This document shows positions 24,601 through 34,696 of a stretch of 64,000 bases of DNA, one piece after another. The position numbers were made by a program, and so were the translations under genes. Under the pieces are notes generated by a model. The model searched no databases, was not told where the DNA came from, and was given only the letters and a program-made list of their open reading frames with translations. The stretch covers positions 124,001-188,000 of the forward strand of contig CAOLHI010000424.1 in assembly GCA_948474755.1 (NCBI GenBank), written 5' to 3'. Numbering within the stretch: position 1 is the first letter of the stretch; each line of letters opens with the position of its first letter. The stretch is from Ctenosaura bakeri. Its lineage: Eukaryota; Chordata; Lepidosauria; Squamata; Iguanidae.

Positions 24601-27600
24601 TCACCAACAAGATTCTGCCATCCTGTCATACTACATAGTTACAATGCTCTGATTCCACTGTAACTGCCATCACTCCATCCTGCGGAATTGTCAGGTTGGT
24701 TGGTTTAGTCAGAGGTACCAGAGGACCTCTGGCTGGGAATTCTCCCTAAACTGCAGATACTGGGTCTTCCACAGGAAGCGGCCATGGCAGTTAAAGGGGA
24801 ATCATAGTACTATAACTGCATAGTGTGGAAGGGCCTCTAGTGCTAGCCAGAGGTTTGATTCTTGCTCAGATTCTTGTTCAGAGTATGACAGAATTTTACA
24901 AGAATGGGATGGACTCTTGAGAATTGGCCTTTATTTATCTGAGGTACTCAACGCTCAGGACCATCAATATTTATTTCCTTCATCTTCATAGAATCATAGA
25001 GTTTGGAAGAGACCCCAGGGGCCATCCAGTTCAACCCCCTGCTATGCAGCAACACACATCAAAGCATTCCGAACAGATGGCCATTCAGCCTCTGCTTAAA
25101 AACCTCCAAAGAAGGAGATGCCACCACACTCTGAGGCAGCATATTCCACTGCCGGACAGCTCTGACCATCAGGAAGTTCTTCCTCAAGGTCAAGTGGAAT
25201 CTCCTTTCCTGCAGCTTGAATCCATTACTCTTTGTCCTAGTCTCTGGAGCAGCTAGAAAAACAAGCCCACTCCCTCCTCGACATGACATCCCTTTAAATA
25301 TTTAAACATTGCCTCTTAACTTTCTCTCTGCAACTGAGAAACATCCCCAACTCCCTAAGTCACTCCTCATAGGGCATGGCTTCCAGACCCTTCACCATTT
25401 TGGTCGCCCTCCTCTGGACACGTTCCAGCTTGTCGATGTCCTTCTTGAATCGAAGTGCCCAGAACTGGACACAGTATTCCAAATGAGGCCTAACCAATGC
25501 AGAATAGAGTGGTACCATTACCTCCTTGATCTAGACACCATACTCCTATTGATACAACCAAGAATTACATTGGCTTTCTTGGCTGCTGCATCACATTGCT
25601 GATTCATGTTCCGCTTGTGATCTACCAAGACTCCTAGATCCCTTTCACATGTACAGCTATCCAGCCACGCTTCCCCCATCCTATATTTGTGCATTCCAAT
25701 TTTTCAGCCTAAGTGTAGGATTTACATTTCTCTCTGTTGAATTCATTTTGTTTAGCTTTGGCCCAGCTCTCTAATCTGTCAAGATCATTTTGAATTTTGA
25801 TCCTGTCCTCTGGGGTATTTAGCAACCCCTCCCAATTTGGTGTCATTTGCAGATTTGATCAGTGTGCCCTCCACAACTTCATCCAAGTCACTGATGAAGA
25901 TGTTGAATAGCACTGGGCCCAGGACAGAACCCTGTGGCACCTCACTAGTCACATCTCTACCAGGATGAAAAGCAGCTATTGGTGAGCACCCTTTTCAAGT
26001 CAGTAGTAAAACCATTACCAATCCACCTAACAGCAGCCCTGTCCAGCCTGCATTTTACTAGCTTCTTTGCAAGAATGCCATGGGGAACTTTGTCAAAGGC
26101 CTTACTGAAGTCAAGATATGCCATGTCTACAGAATTCCCTTCATCTATCAAGCTTGTAACTCTATCATAAAAAGAGATAAGATTAGTCTGGCATGACTTA
26201 TTTCTGAGGGATCCATGTTGATTTTTAGTGATTACGGCATTACTTTCTAAGTAATTACAAACTGACTGTTTAATGATCTGCTCTAGGATCTTTCCTGGTA
26301 TTGATGTCAGGCTGACTGGGTGATAACTATTTGGGTCCTCTTTTTTCCTGTTCTTGAAGAGGGGGATGACATTTGCCCTCCTCCAGTCTGCTGGCACTTC
26401 TCTTGTTCCCCAAGAGTTCTCAAAGATTATTGCAAGTGGTTCAGAAGTGACCTCTGCCAGTTCTTTTAATATCCTTGGATGTAATTCATCCGGCCCTGGA
26501 GACTTGAATTCATCTAGGTTAGTCAAATATTCCTGTACTACTTCTCTACTTATTCTGTGCTGCATTCCACCCCCCCCTTCTTCACCTGCTCCTCATTCCC
26601 CAGGTTGAGTACTCATAATACTCCTGTGACCACTGTTGCATTTTACAGAAATGAAACAGTGGATGACAGAGGTTTGCCAGCTATTTCTTCTCTGAATAGG
26701 AAACTGACTGAAGGCCTTTTGCTGCAAGGTCAAAATTCAGGGGAAAAAATCCATAGACAGTGATAAACATTGGATCTCAAAAAGAAATAATGCATCACTT
26801 ACAAATAGTCCACCCCAGAATGGGTAGCCTCCAATAAGGGCGAGACTAATATATGAACCGCGAGAAAGAATGACTGAGATAGCCCCCAAGCCAATGTGTA
26901 TCAATCCAGTGAAGATCTGGATGGCCTGTGGGAAAAGTTAAAAGAAAAGAAAATAGTCCCCTTAGTCCTCCTGAGAAAATAAAACATTGAAAAATTATCT
27001 GAACCTGTCCACCAAAGAGAAAGAGCAAAGCATATCTCACATTTGAAAGATTTTCCTTTAGTCTTTGTTTTCCCATTGATGGGTGATTTACTGTATATAT
27101 CCTCCTTACTTTGAGGAACAACAATCTTTTTTCTCCATTAAGACCACATACTAATTGGAAAAAAAGGTAAAGTCATGTTAGTGTTGGCTAGGGTTGCCAG
27201 TTCAGGATTGACCCTGAGATTTCTGGACCAAAACATGAGGCCTGGTGATGTCATTAGGTATTATACATTAAATACCAACCACAGTTGCTCGCTGTGGTTT
27301 ATGCACTTAAACACACACACACATACACACACACACACAGAATGAGACCATATCTTAGCTAAAGGAGCTATTCCAAGAAGAAGATGAAATAAAGGGTTAT
27401 TCCTTCTCACTTACTTAAACGTATAGGAAAAGGAACATCTAATCTGGCCTCCTTGCTTTTGCCCAAAAGGTGATGCAGAACAAAGAGAGAGTAAGCCCTG
27501 GTGTCACAAAAATTGTGTGTGTGGGTGGGGGGGCTAACTAATTGAATACACAGACCCTTTGAAGAGTCTTTGCAAGTACAGCAACAAATGAACTAAGGCT

Positions 27601-28816
27601 TGCTAACTAACTGCTCTACCAGGTGATCTGGAAATTTGTTCAGCAAAATTTGGAACCGTTGACCAATGAAAGCTCGGGCACACCTTGATATCTGGCAAGC
27701 CTAGTGATGGGCAGGACCAGAACCAATAGTAGCAAAGACACTCAGCCTCTCTTCCTGCATCTCACTTCCATACAGACATACATGATCCTAGCAGAGCTCA
27801 GCTACCTCCACCAATCAACTGAAAAGCACAAGAAAGAAAGGGCCTTTTCACTAGTATAGCATTATAGCATTATGATTCCACTTTCATGGCCATGGTTTCA
27901 TCTTATGGAATCCAGCTCAGGGAGGGGAATTTAGAATTCACAGCCAGGAAGCCTCCATGTTAAAATAAATAATAGTGCTAAAATGATAAAGTCTGAAGGG
28001 GCCCAGAAACTGGAAGAGAATTTAAGAGAATTTCAACTCCAGAAAAACCCATTTCCACCCCCAAGTACTCCATTTTTCAACCAGTTTTATGGACTAGTTA
28101 GTTAGATTATCCTCCCTGTTGTAAGGATATCAGTGAAATTCAAGCAGATAACAGAGATCAGACCCTTTGGTTTGGAAAGAGTTAATTTATTAGCTGGCAA
28201 GTCTCAGCTGGAATTGCTTCCAAAAGTCCAAGCCTCCCTTCAATTGAATTCACAGCACTTTATACATTTTCCAGTACAGTGTCATCACATGCTCAAGAAA
28301 GGAAACAGATATGTTTGTACAAAGGTTCCCACCGTACCACAATAGGCCTTTCTCCAGTGTCTACATATGTTGCAAATCTTCTTTGGCAAAGCCAAAAGCT
28401 AGCGAGCCAAGCCAAGCCAATAACATTCCATTATACAAGGTTCTATTGTATTAACTGCATACACAGAGAGAAATAACTACAAACTGGGAAGAAAAATAAC
28501 CGTTTATAGAGAGAATTAACTGTCTATCCCTCAATCTCAATAAAACCTGAATGCAAAGCAATATCAAAGGCACCTACCCAAGAGTCTTGGTTTCCACTTT
28601 GAGAAGCTTCTCCAGAGGACTCACTTGAAGGTTCTGTTGAAGTGGGATGCTGGGGCTTCCAAACTGTTGGCCACCGTTTTGTACATACTGTATTGTCCCT
28701 GCTGGTTGGATAACTGGTGTACCAGGGAGCCCCTGGCCTGCTTGGATGTTGCCAGCACCATTTGAGAGAATGAACACTCCTGTTCCATGAGGTAGCATTG
28801 TTGGAGCTGTTGCCAT
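18607..28816 (-). CDS. MS4A: MS4A family protein, gene B (possible pseudogene)
   Basis: Six homologous coding segments: 28816-28577 (residues 1-80), 26925-26803 (81-121), 23031-22975 (122-140), 22382-22269 (141-178), 21714-21601 (179-216) and 18657-18607 (217-232 and stop). Family blocks are clear: [64 protein letters not shown] and [14 protein letters not shown]. Three oddities appear. The donor after residue 80 reads CTTGGGTAGGT, so the only usable GT is one base out of phase with the next exon. The expected donor after residue 140 reads TTCAAG instead of GTAAGA. The C-terminal exon is only 16 codons and lacks the PPAY motif of gene C. A miscalled G run could explain the first. With both lesions real, the transcript would need different splicing or be non-coding. 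Confidence 0.75.
18897..20020 (-). mobile_element. L1 LINE, 5'-truncated
   Basis: Minus-strand ORF2 C-terminal sequence in two frames: [19 protein letters not shown] and [20 protein letters not shown], then [19 protein letters not shown] and [19 protein letters not shown]. Ends in a poly-A tail seen as poly-T at 18897-18909. Close relative of the L1 at 7832-10989. Lies just upstream of gene B's last exon, in its last intron. Confidence 0.9.
20965..21045. mobile_element. Fragment of a hAT-type MITE
   Basis: GCAACTTGTGGCCCTTCAAATGTTGATGGA resembles the left arm of the palindromic element at 36775-37078 (CTTGTGGCCCTACAGATGTTG). The rest is lost. Confidence 0.45.
21601..21714 (-). CDS. MS4A: MS4A gene B exon, TM4
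   Basis: 38 codons, acceptor TGCTTCGCAG, donor [24 protein letters not shown] and the C-terminal cytoplasmic Cys motif CQATCC. Confidence 0.85.
22269..22382 (-). CDS. MS4A: MS4A gene B exon, TM3
   Basis: 38 codons, acceptor TCTTTCAG, donor [24 protein letters not shown] and a Tyr/Asn-containing loop. Confidence 0.85.
22975..23031 (-). CDS. MS4A: MS4A gene B exon, TM2 remainder, donor lost
   Basis: 19 codons beginning [11 protein letters not shown] after acceptor TTTTGGACAG. At the position of the donor (GTAAGA in A, GTGAGA in C) this copy has TTCAAG. The exon is 57 bases, so skipping it would keep the frame while removing part of TM2. Confidence 0.7.
23104..23133. repeat. (AAAAT)n microsatellite
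   Basis: About five tandem AAAAT/AAATA units. Confidence 0.9.
23206..23592. mobile_element. Inverted-repeat DNA element of the GGCCCTTTTCGCA family
   Basis: Begins GGCCCTTTCTGCAC and ends GCATGCGAAAAGGGCC. The interior (CCAGGTAAGTGCGCACGGG, CACAGCACAGCCTGGGAGTTTCCC) is the reverse orientation of the interior at 28906-29340. Lies about 175 bases upstream of gene B's TM2 exon. Confidence 0.75.
24630..24838. mobile_element. Diverged palindromic MITE
   Basis: Right end AACTGCATAGTGTGGAAGGGCC and internal CTCTGATTCCACTGTAACTG/GGGGAATCATAGTACTATAACTG match the short elements at 32555 and 47024. The left terminus is degraded. Confidence 0.5.
24985..26615 (-). mobile_element. CR1 LINE, ORF2 reverse transcriptase to 3' end
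   Basis: The uninterrupted stretch 26565-25957 encodes CR1-type [53 protein letters not shown] and [14 protein letters not shown]. Downstream the frame breaks but the order is kept ([34 protein letters not shown] in pieces, [19 protein letters not shown]). It ends at the CR1 3' sequence, seen on plus as CATAGAATCATAGAGTTTGG. 5'-truncated, inside gene B intron 3. Confidence 0.9.
26803..26925 (-). CDS. MS4A: MS4A gene B exon, TM1 to start of TM2
   Basis: 41 codons, acceptor TTCCCACAG, donor GTAAGT, phase 0 at both ends. Open throughout: [14 protein letters not shown], loop [21 protein letters not shown]. Confidence 0.85.
27308..27341. repeat. (CA)n microsatellite
   Basis: ACACACACACACATACACACACACACACAC-type run with one T interruption. 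Confidence 0.9.
27838..28000. mobile_element. Degraded short inverted-repeat MITE
   Basis: Starts AAGGGCCTTTTCACTAGTATAGCATTAT and contains TGATTCCACTTTCATGG, like the left half of the elements at 32555 and 47024. The right end (GTCTGAAGGGGCCC) is weak. Confidence 0.45.
28150..28450 (-). mobile_element. Solo LTR fragment, minus orientation
   Basis: Reverse complement reads AATACAATAGAACCTTGTATAATGGAATGTTA, TGTATAAAGTGCTGTGAATTC (TATA region) and AATAAATTAACTC (polyadenylation-like), in the same order as the LTR at 56099-56430. Ends not resolved. Lies between gene B's first two coding exons, close to the first. Confidence 0.6.
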
Positions 28817-28823
28817 TGCTAAG
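28577..28823 (-). CDS. MS4A: MS4A gene B exon with start codon
   Basis: Acceptor TTGTTACTAG, ATG at 28816-28814, 80 codons ending ETKTLG, immediately followed by an in-frame TAG. N-terminus is Gly/Gln/Pro-rich with the phrase [19 protein letters not shown], matching IQAGQGFPGTAV in gene C. Splicing at the visible GT (28577-28576) would leave two bases of a codon. Confidence 0.8.
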
Positions 28824-28905
28824 CTAGTAACAAGGAGCAAGCCATACAAACAAACAAATGAACAACTCTCCCTCTGATCTGAATAATGCACATGTTGAAA
28901 TCTTA

Positions 28906-29340
28906 GGCCCTTTTTGCACACAGCTTCAAATGCGAAATGACCACAGGAGCAAAGCGGAATCGTGAAGACAGTTCCACATGACGTTCTCATAATCGCGCGT
29001 TGCTCCCATAGCAATCCCACAGCAATCGCACATTATATCATTTTCAGGTCTTTGCCAAAAATAATGCATTATTGTGCATTCCTCCTGCATCCCTCCCACA
29101 CTTACCTGGCGTGCAGAACCTCAGAAAGCATGATGGCCACGTTTCCTTCCCCACCGCAGCCTGGGAAAGTACCCGGCTGTGCTGTGGAAGGAAGGAAGGG
29201 GTGGAGCTATCGCACTTCCTTCTGTCCAGCATGGAACTGGTGCAGAAGGAAACGCAGGAGTCCAGATTCTCTCTTGGAGGAGGCTTTTCATGTGATCCCT
29301 GTGTGACACCCCGTGGCACCAGGTAAGATGCGAAAAGGGC
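28906..29340. mobile_element. Inverted-repeat DNA element of the GGCCCTTTTCGCA family
   Basis: GGCCCTTTTTGCAC on the left, GATGCGAAAAGGGC on the right, flanked by TTA on both sides (28903-28905, 29341-29343). Shares its interior with 40443-40978. Its left end is only about 80 bases upstream of gene B's start-codon exon. Confidence 0.8.
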
Positions 29341-29990
29341 TTAAAATGAAGCACTCTGAAAACACACATGTTGAAATCTAAAATGAAGCCAATAGAGGTG
29401 GGATGTCTGTCCATGAATTGATTTCTGTGTAATTTTCTAGTTGGAAAAGCTACTTTTTAGACTACTGGTCATTGGCAGCGAAGTCCTGCAAATTGTGGTC
29501 CAAAATTTAACCTTCCTAACCTGTGGTAATTTTTGTGTTACTCTTTGCACAGATGGGTTGCTTTCCAAGAAAGGAGAACACCTGACAATTTGACTAGGCA
29601 GAGGAAAAGTGTATATGTTTGTGCTTCTCTATCCCTTAAATACATAGACAGATTAAAAAAAAGAAAAAAGAAAAAAAAAACAGCCTTCAGGGAGACCACA
29701 GACAACCATCTCAGGCATTAAGACACCGGACAAAGATGAAATACATTCAGAATTGGGTACATTTTGCAGCCTGATTCAAATGCCTGCTCAAGATACAGTT
29801 GCAAAAAAATTCCACACATGCTGAATAAAAATCCATTCCCACCTTTAGAGAGTTTCTGATGATTTAGCTGTGAGCAAAAGCCTTCTGTATGTGCTCAGAA
29901 GCACTCTATTCCTTCAAGCCATTCAAAAAAGCCCTGGATCAAATTAAATTCTATTCTCAAATCATTAAACTCACCTCCAAAAGTACTTAC

Positions 29991-30060
29991 CTCTTATGTT
30001 ATGTTCTCTGATGTGATCCTGTTCAGCCTGACAGAGGATTCACAATCTTACCACAATATG
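29991..30060 (-). other. Untranslated leader exon of MS4A gene B (predicted)
   Basis: Exon ends CATAAGAG before donor GTAAGTACTTTTGG. About 1.2 kb upstream of gene B's start codon. The 13-mer CTCTTATGTTATG also occurs at 17791-17803 near gene A's leader, supporting duplication of this segment. Confidence 0.55.
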
Positions 30061-30063
30061 ATA

Positions 30064-30074
30064 AGAAGTGAAAG
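30064..30074. promoter_or_regulatory. ETS-IRF composite-like motif, gene B leader
   Basis: AGAAGTGAAAG on the plus strand, identical to 57966-57976 upstream of gene C. Confidence 0.5.
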
Positions 30075-30230
30075 CAGTGCTTGAAAGGAGAATAAAAAGG
30101 AAGTTGGATGTGTTTGTTCCGAGTTATGACATATTTTATTTAAGAAGTGGTTTGCATAACTAACTGGAAAGCATTTCATAAAATTGTACTGAAATCATTG
30201 CAGTCATCAATCATGATTACAAAGAGTTAC

Positions 30231-30335
30231 CCAGTTCTGCTAGATGTTTTGGGCTTCATCTCCCAGCGATGGCCAATATTCAGGAATGGGGGGGTCCAAA
30301 ACATATGGAGGACCAAAAGGTTGAGAACCATTGAT
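30231..30335. mobile_element. Partial palindromic hAT-type MITE
   Basis: TTCTGCTAGATGTTTTGGGCTTCATCTCCC on the left and GGACCAAAAGGTTGAGAACCATTGATCTAG on the right; same family as 39888-40022. Confidence 0.6.
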
Positions 30336-31194
30336 CTAGCATTTTCTAATCATTTCCGTACATTCATCTTTATTTGCATTTCTAATCAAGCTAAGATAAA
30401 TGCCAGATTTGTTTCATAGGAACCTCCCATCCACCAATCCACCCCTCCCTCCCTCCCTTCCTTCCTTCCTTTTTTTGTATTTTTTCTGAATTCTCTTTAT
30501 TTGAATGTCTATTATGTTCATTTTTATAGTGATTGCAGAAATGTTATGAGTGTAAAGGAAAAGAAAAGCTCACTCTCTGTATAACTGTTGTATGTGTAGT
30601 TGTTTATGAAAAACTTCAAACCTGCTTTGGCCACATTCTGCATGCAGATTTGTGACTTCAAATACATCTAACAAGTGCAGCAGTTAATTTCACTTTTCTC
30701 TGTTTGATTTTACATCTCATCTTTTTGAGGAAAAATATTAGGGAAATACTTTTCATAAATATTTTTCAGGGGTAAAATGTCTTCCATGTCCTCCTTAATT
30801 GGGCTCTCTTCAAAGGGTGAAGCGAAGTTCAGCAGCAGAGCAGAGAACTCATTGAACCTTCCCCCACTTTGCTTTCGTCAGCTGCCATTCTGAAATGGCT
30901 CAGGAAAAGAAAATTTCACAATCATGTGTCACTCTGAAGAGCATATTGTAAAATGTGGCATTCCCAGTTTTGTCCACACCCCACCAAGGCTAAAGTTGTT
31001 TCCTTTTCCTAGTTCCTTATTTCAGTGCAGATTCAAAATATGGTTCACTTATTCAGCTGAACAGGAGGCTGAGGTTTTATGCTTCTAAACCACAAGTTCA
31101 TTTTTAAACACATGAGATTATTTTTCCATATTAGATTAAATATACCATATCATGTTTTAAATACATCATATGATTAATACATTTCAAATACACC
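30336..31194. other. Intergenic, no gene seen
   Basis: AT-rich; a short (CCCT/CCTT)n tract near 30444-30472. Nothing recognisable as coding. Confidence 0.5.
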
Positions 31195-31205
31195 ACATTA
31201 TATTT

Positions 31206-31430
31206 TAGAGAGCCAGCAAGGTGTAGTGATTGGGCTGTTCCACTAGGATTCTGGAGATCAGGGTTCAAAATCCCACTCAGCCATGGAAACCCACTGGGGC
31301 AAGTCACTATCTCACCTTGGAGGAAGGCAAAAGCAAACTCTCTCTGAACAAATCTTGCCTGGAAAACCCTATGATAGGTCCATCTGAGGTTTTCCGTAAA
31401 TCAGAAATGACTTGAAGGCACACAAGAGCA
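31206..31430 (+). mobile_element. tRNA-derived SINE (Sauria SINE type) with 11-bp target duplication
   Basis: tRNA-like head with A box (GGTGTAGTGATTGG) and B box (GGGTTCAAAATCC, slightly mutated), body GGAGGAAGGCAAAAGC, and tail GACTTGAAGGCACACAAGAGCA. Flanked by ACATTATATTT at 31195-31205 and 31431-31441. Confidence 0.85.
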
Positions 31431-31700
31431 ACATTATATTTCACCATGGCCAAAACACCTCCCTTTCCAAGATTTTTTTTAAAAAAATCCTTCCAATGTA
31501 TATATCTATTTTTGGGAAATGCACATAAGTGTATGATGATCCCAAATGACACTGATAAGTAAAGTGGCCCTGTGTACTCTAAAATAAGGCATGGGTCATC
31601 CTAAATCATACAGACTTACATTTGAGGAATTGTCTTCTGCCATCAGCTGTAGTCCAACCAAAAACTCGAAGGCTTTCACAGCCGGAATCCATAGGTCATT

Positions 31701-31763
31701 GTGGGTTTTCCGGGCTTTGAGGCCGTGTTCTAGAACACGGTCTCAAAGCCCAGAAAACCTACA
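31701..31763. repeat. Perfect-centre palindrome
   Basis: Arms of about 30 bases, GTGGGTTTTCCGGGCTTTGA and its complement, meeting at GTTCTAGAAC with three mismatches. Would form a long hairpin. No coding potential. Confidence 0.8.
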
Positions 31764-32554
31764 ACAACCAACCAAAAACTGTTTGTCTGGGCAGGGCTCT
31801 GTCAAGTGGTCCAACTAGTGCAAGGTAACAGAATAACATTTCTGAAAGAATAAGGAAGATTTCTTCAAGATTTCTTTTTCAAAACACAATGTTCTTTGCA
31901 CAAGGCACTATCAAGGAGGCCAACCCATGCAAGGCAACAATAGTATTGGGTCTCTGTGCTAAGTAATGGAAAGCATGCTAGGTGGCCTTGCCAGAGCTTC
32001 TTCCCCAGGATCTAGCTGGCCCATAGGAGGCAAAAGCAGGCACCACTGACTGGTGGTGTTGGCTTTCAGAATAGCAGAGCAAGGAAGCAAGTAGTAGAAG
32101 AGAAGGTAGAAAAGTTGAATGAGTGAGTGAATGAATGAAAATGAGACTGGCAAGCAGAGAAATATGGGTAGATGTGCTGGCAGCTAATCGTAAGTAGGCA
32201 ACACCAGGCAGGCATAGTCTCTAATGAGCTAGGCGGCAGAAGGTGTGCTAGGAAGGGTTTTGGCAACAGCAGCTTCTAAATCAATAGGACAAATAACTGG
32301 GCAGGAGGAGCCAGAAGAGGATGGCAAACAGAGGCAGTTTGTTGTGGTTGGCAGGGCAGGCAAATTGAAGAAGCAGCTGGTAGTCACCACAGAACTAGAG
32401 TTGAGACTGTTACTTGTACAGGAAAAGTAGAGTCTTCTATGAGGGCCATGAGCAAATATACAGTCAGCATCACTCTCCTGGGTGAGTGAGTTGCTGGGGA
32501 ATGTCAGAATCTAACAAAACATCACCTCCTGTCTCTTCCACTCCTGCAAACTGA

Positions 32555-32756
32555 GGGCCTTTCTGCATTACACTGTAATAGTGCTATTATTCCACTTTCA
32601 ACATCCTGTCGAATTCTGGGCTTTGTAGTTTACTGAGGCCCAAAAGCTCTCTAGCTGATAATTCTAAATGCCCCTCCCTAAACTGCAAACCTCAGGATTC
32701 CACAGGATGTTGAAAGCACTGTAATAGCACTATAACAGTGTAGGGCAGAAAGGCCC
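32555..32756. mobile_element. Palindromic MITE with TGA duplication
   Basis: GGGCCTTTCTGCATTACACT and its complement at the right end, with long subterminal inverted arms (TAATAGTGCTATTATTCCAC). Flanked by TGA at 32552-32554 and 32757-32759. Confidence 0.85.
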
Positions 32757-33704
32757 TGAGTTAGTACTGCTGCTGGTTGTTGTCTCCTCCATATAAAAAG
32801 AGCCTCATTTGTAGTAGGAGTAGGATGGCTCCCACTAGGACCAACAACAGCCTTATTGCTGGGGTGAAACTTTGGGGAAGACTGTGGTGAGCTGGTGCTG
32901 CTGCCTGCTGCCAACAAGGCTTGTCTGACCTTAGGGAGAAGGAGGGGAACAGATAACAAGACTTGTGCTATCCAAAGTTCTCACAGTCCCTCTCCTTCTC
33001 TCCTTTATAATTTTGGTTCTTCCAGTTTTGATTTGGCCACTTCAATCATTATAAGAGGAAAGGGTCTCAGATAATTTTTCAGTATCCATCATGTCAGTTT
33101 CCAATTTCCAGGCTCACCACATTATTCTTATCAACCCAGTGCACCAGTGTTTTCCAAGACAGCACTTAGGAAGACAAATAAAACAACTTCACAAGTTCCT
33201 AGGAGTGGTTGTTTGCCATCTGCCATCATATATAGTGTCTATATACAGACTTGATTTCTTCCTAGGTCACTTTTTGTCATGCTGTTCTGTGAGTGTTTAT
33301 TGACTTTGTTATAAACTGCTGGAATTCTATGTAGGGTTGCATTTCTGTAGTTATTTACCTTTCATTAACTTGTTATCTGCCCTTATTCTTGGTATTTACA
33401 TTTTGTGTACACATCTGTAATATAAAGTATTGTTTCTATCACTTGAGGTTGATTAATTATTTATTATGCTCTTATTTAGTATGGTTTGAGCACATGGTAA
33501 GCGGGTTTCATGACTCTTTGTTAAGGAAACTAATGTAACTTTATGATATGATGATTTGGTGCACAGTGAGATCTGTGGGGATAAAAACATAAGGAGTGTG
33601 TTTATTAAACAATCCCCACACATGAAACAACGGCATGATAAATCAGCACTCCACACCTGATACAGAACCCTGACTCCATGAAAAGTGAACACTAGAGACC
33701 CAGA

Positions 33705-33828
33705 AAAGGTAGGGAAGATGTCCTCCAGATGTTCCAGCTCCACATGTAACATGGACAATGGTGAGAGATCATGGGAATTGGAGTCTAAAGCATCTGGAAG
33801 CCACCAGGTTGAGGAAGATTGCTCTACA
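33705..33828. mobile_element. hAT-type palindromic MITE
   Basis: TCCTCCAGATGTTCCAGCTCC on the left and its imperfect complement GGAGTCTAAAGCATCTGGAAG on the right; same family as 36775-37078. The neighbouring hAT element begins directly after it. Confidence 0.6.
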
Positions 33829-33829
33829 G

Positions 33830-34157
33830 CAGGGGTGCACAACTGTAGAAGGCTAGGGGGCTGCATCAGCCCCCCCACAGGAGACCTCGAAGGGCTGCAT
33901 CCCCATCACACTCATTTTCATTAAAAAATCATTCTTCCCCAAGGGCTCTCAAGGAGACATTCTCACCACATTTTTGGCTTTCCTGACTCCCCAGAATGCA
34001 TTCTGGGGGCTTTTGAGGCATTCTTTTTAAATTGCAAACATTTGTTCTGACCCCTGGGGGTCCAGGATGCTCCAAACATGGTGGAAATACCCTCCACACC
34101 CTCCAGAGGTCATTTTGGGTTTCCCCCCCTTTGGGGGGTCCTGCAGGCCACATGTTG
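33830..34157. mobile_element. hAT-type element, right terminus truncated
   Basis: Begins CAGGGGTGCACAACTGTAG, a hAT-style terminus. Eight-base flanks CTCTACAG (33822-33829) and TTCTACAG (34158-34165) match at 7 of 8, as expected for hAT. The right end (GGCCACATGTTGT) lacks the full inverted repeat. Confidence 0.65.
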
Positions 34158-34696
34158 TTCTACAGCAAAAGGATGGCTGTAATTCCCCATGGAGGTCTCT
34201 CTATCAGTCCTCTCTTGCCTTTGATAAATTCAGAAAAAAGAGATGGTGGCAAGAAAGGTTCAAATGTGGGGATGATTCCCCACTACCCACCAGTGTATGT
34301 CAATTTTAAAAATCAAAAGTTTTTACCCTCCTACATTATTTGGGCTGGGGAAGAAAAAAGGCTTTATCAGAACTGGAAGTGGGCCTAAATGAGCTTAGTA
34401 GGGTCGAACCCTGGCAAAAATTTTCCCAATACAAGTCTCCTTTAAAATTAAGACAGGGAGGCATAGTGGACCTCTGAGGTGTGGGCAGCCACTGGACATG
34501 AAGAAGTTGCCTGGCCTGTTTGCACAAAGTGCTTAAATCCAGCTTCCTTTGCACATGAGGTTGAAGAAAGTCCCACAAAGATCTTTCCTCATCACTGGCA
34601 GGAAAAAAAATATGATAAACATTGTGAAAAACCACCTCACCCAACCTTCCAGCAATGCTCTTCACTTATATTTGCTCCACATATGCAGATTTTATT

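Noticed and set aside
34336..34665. Open frame of 109 codons on the minus strand
   Set aside because: No family resemblance, composition like chance, and surrounded by repeat remnants.
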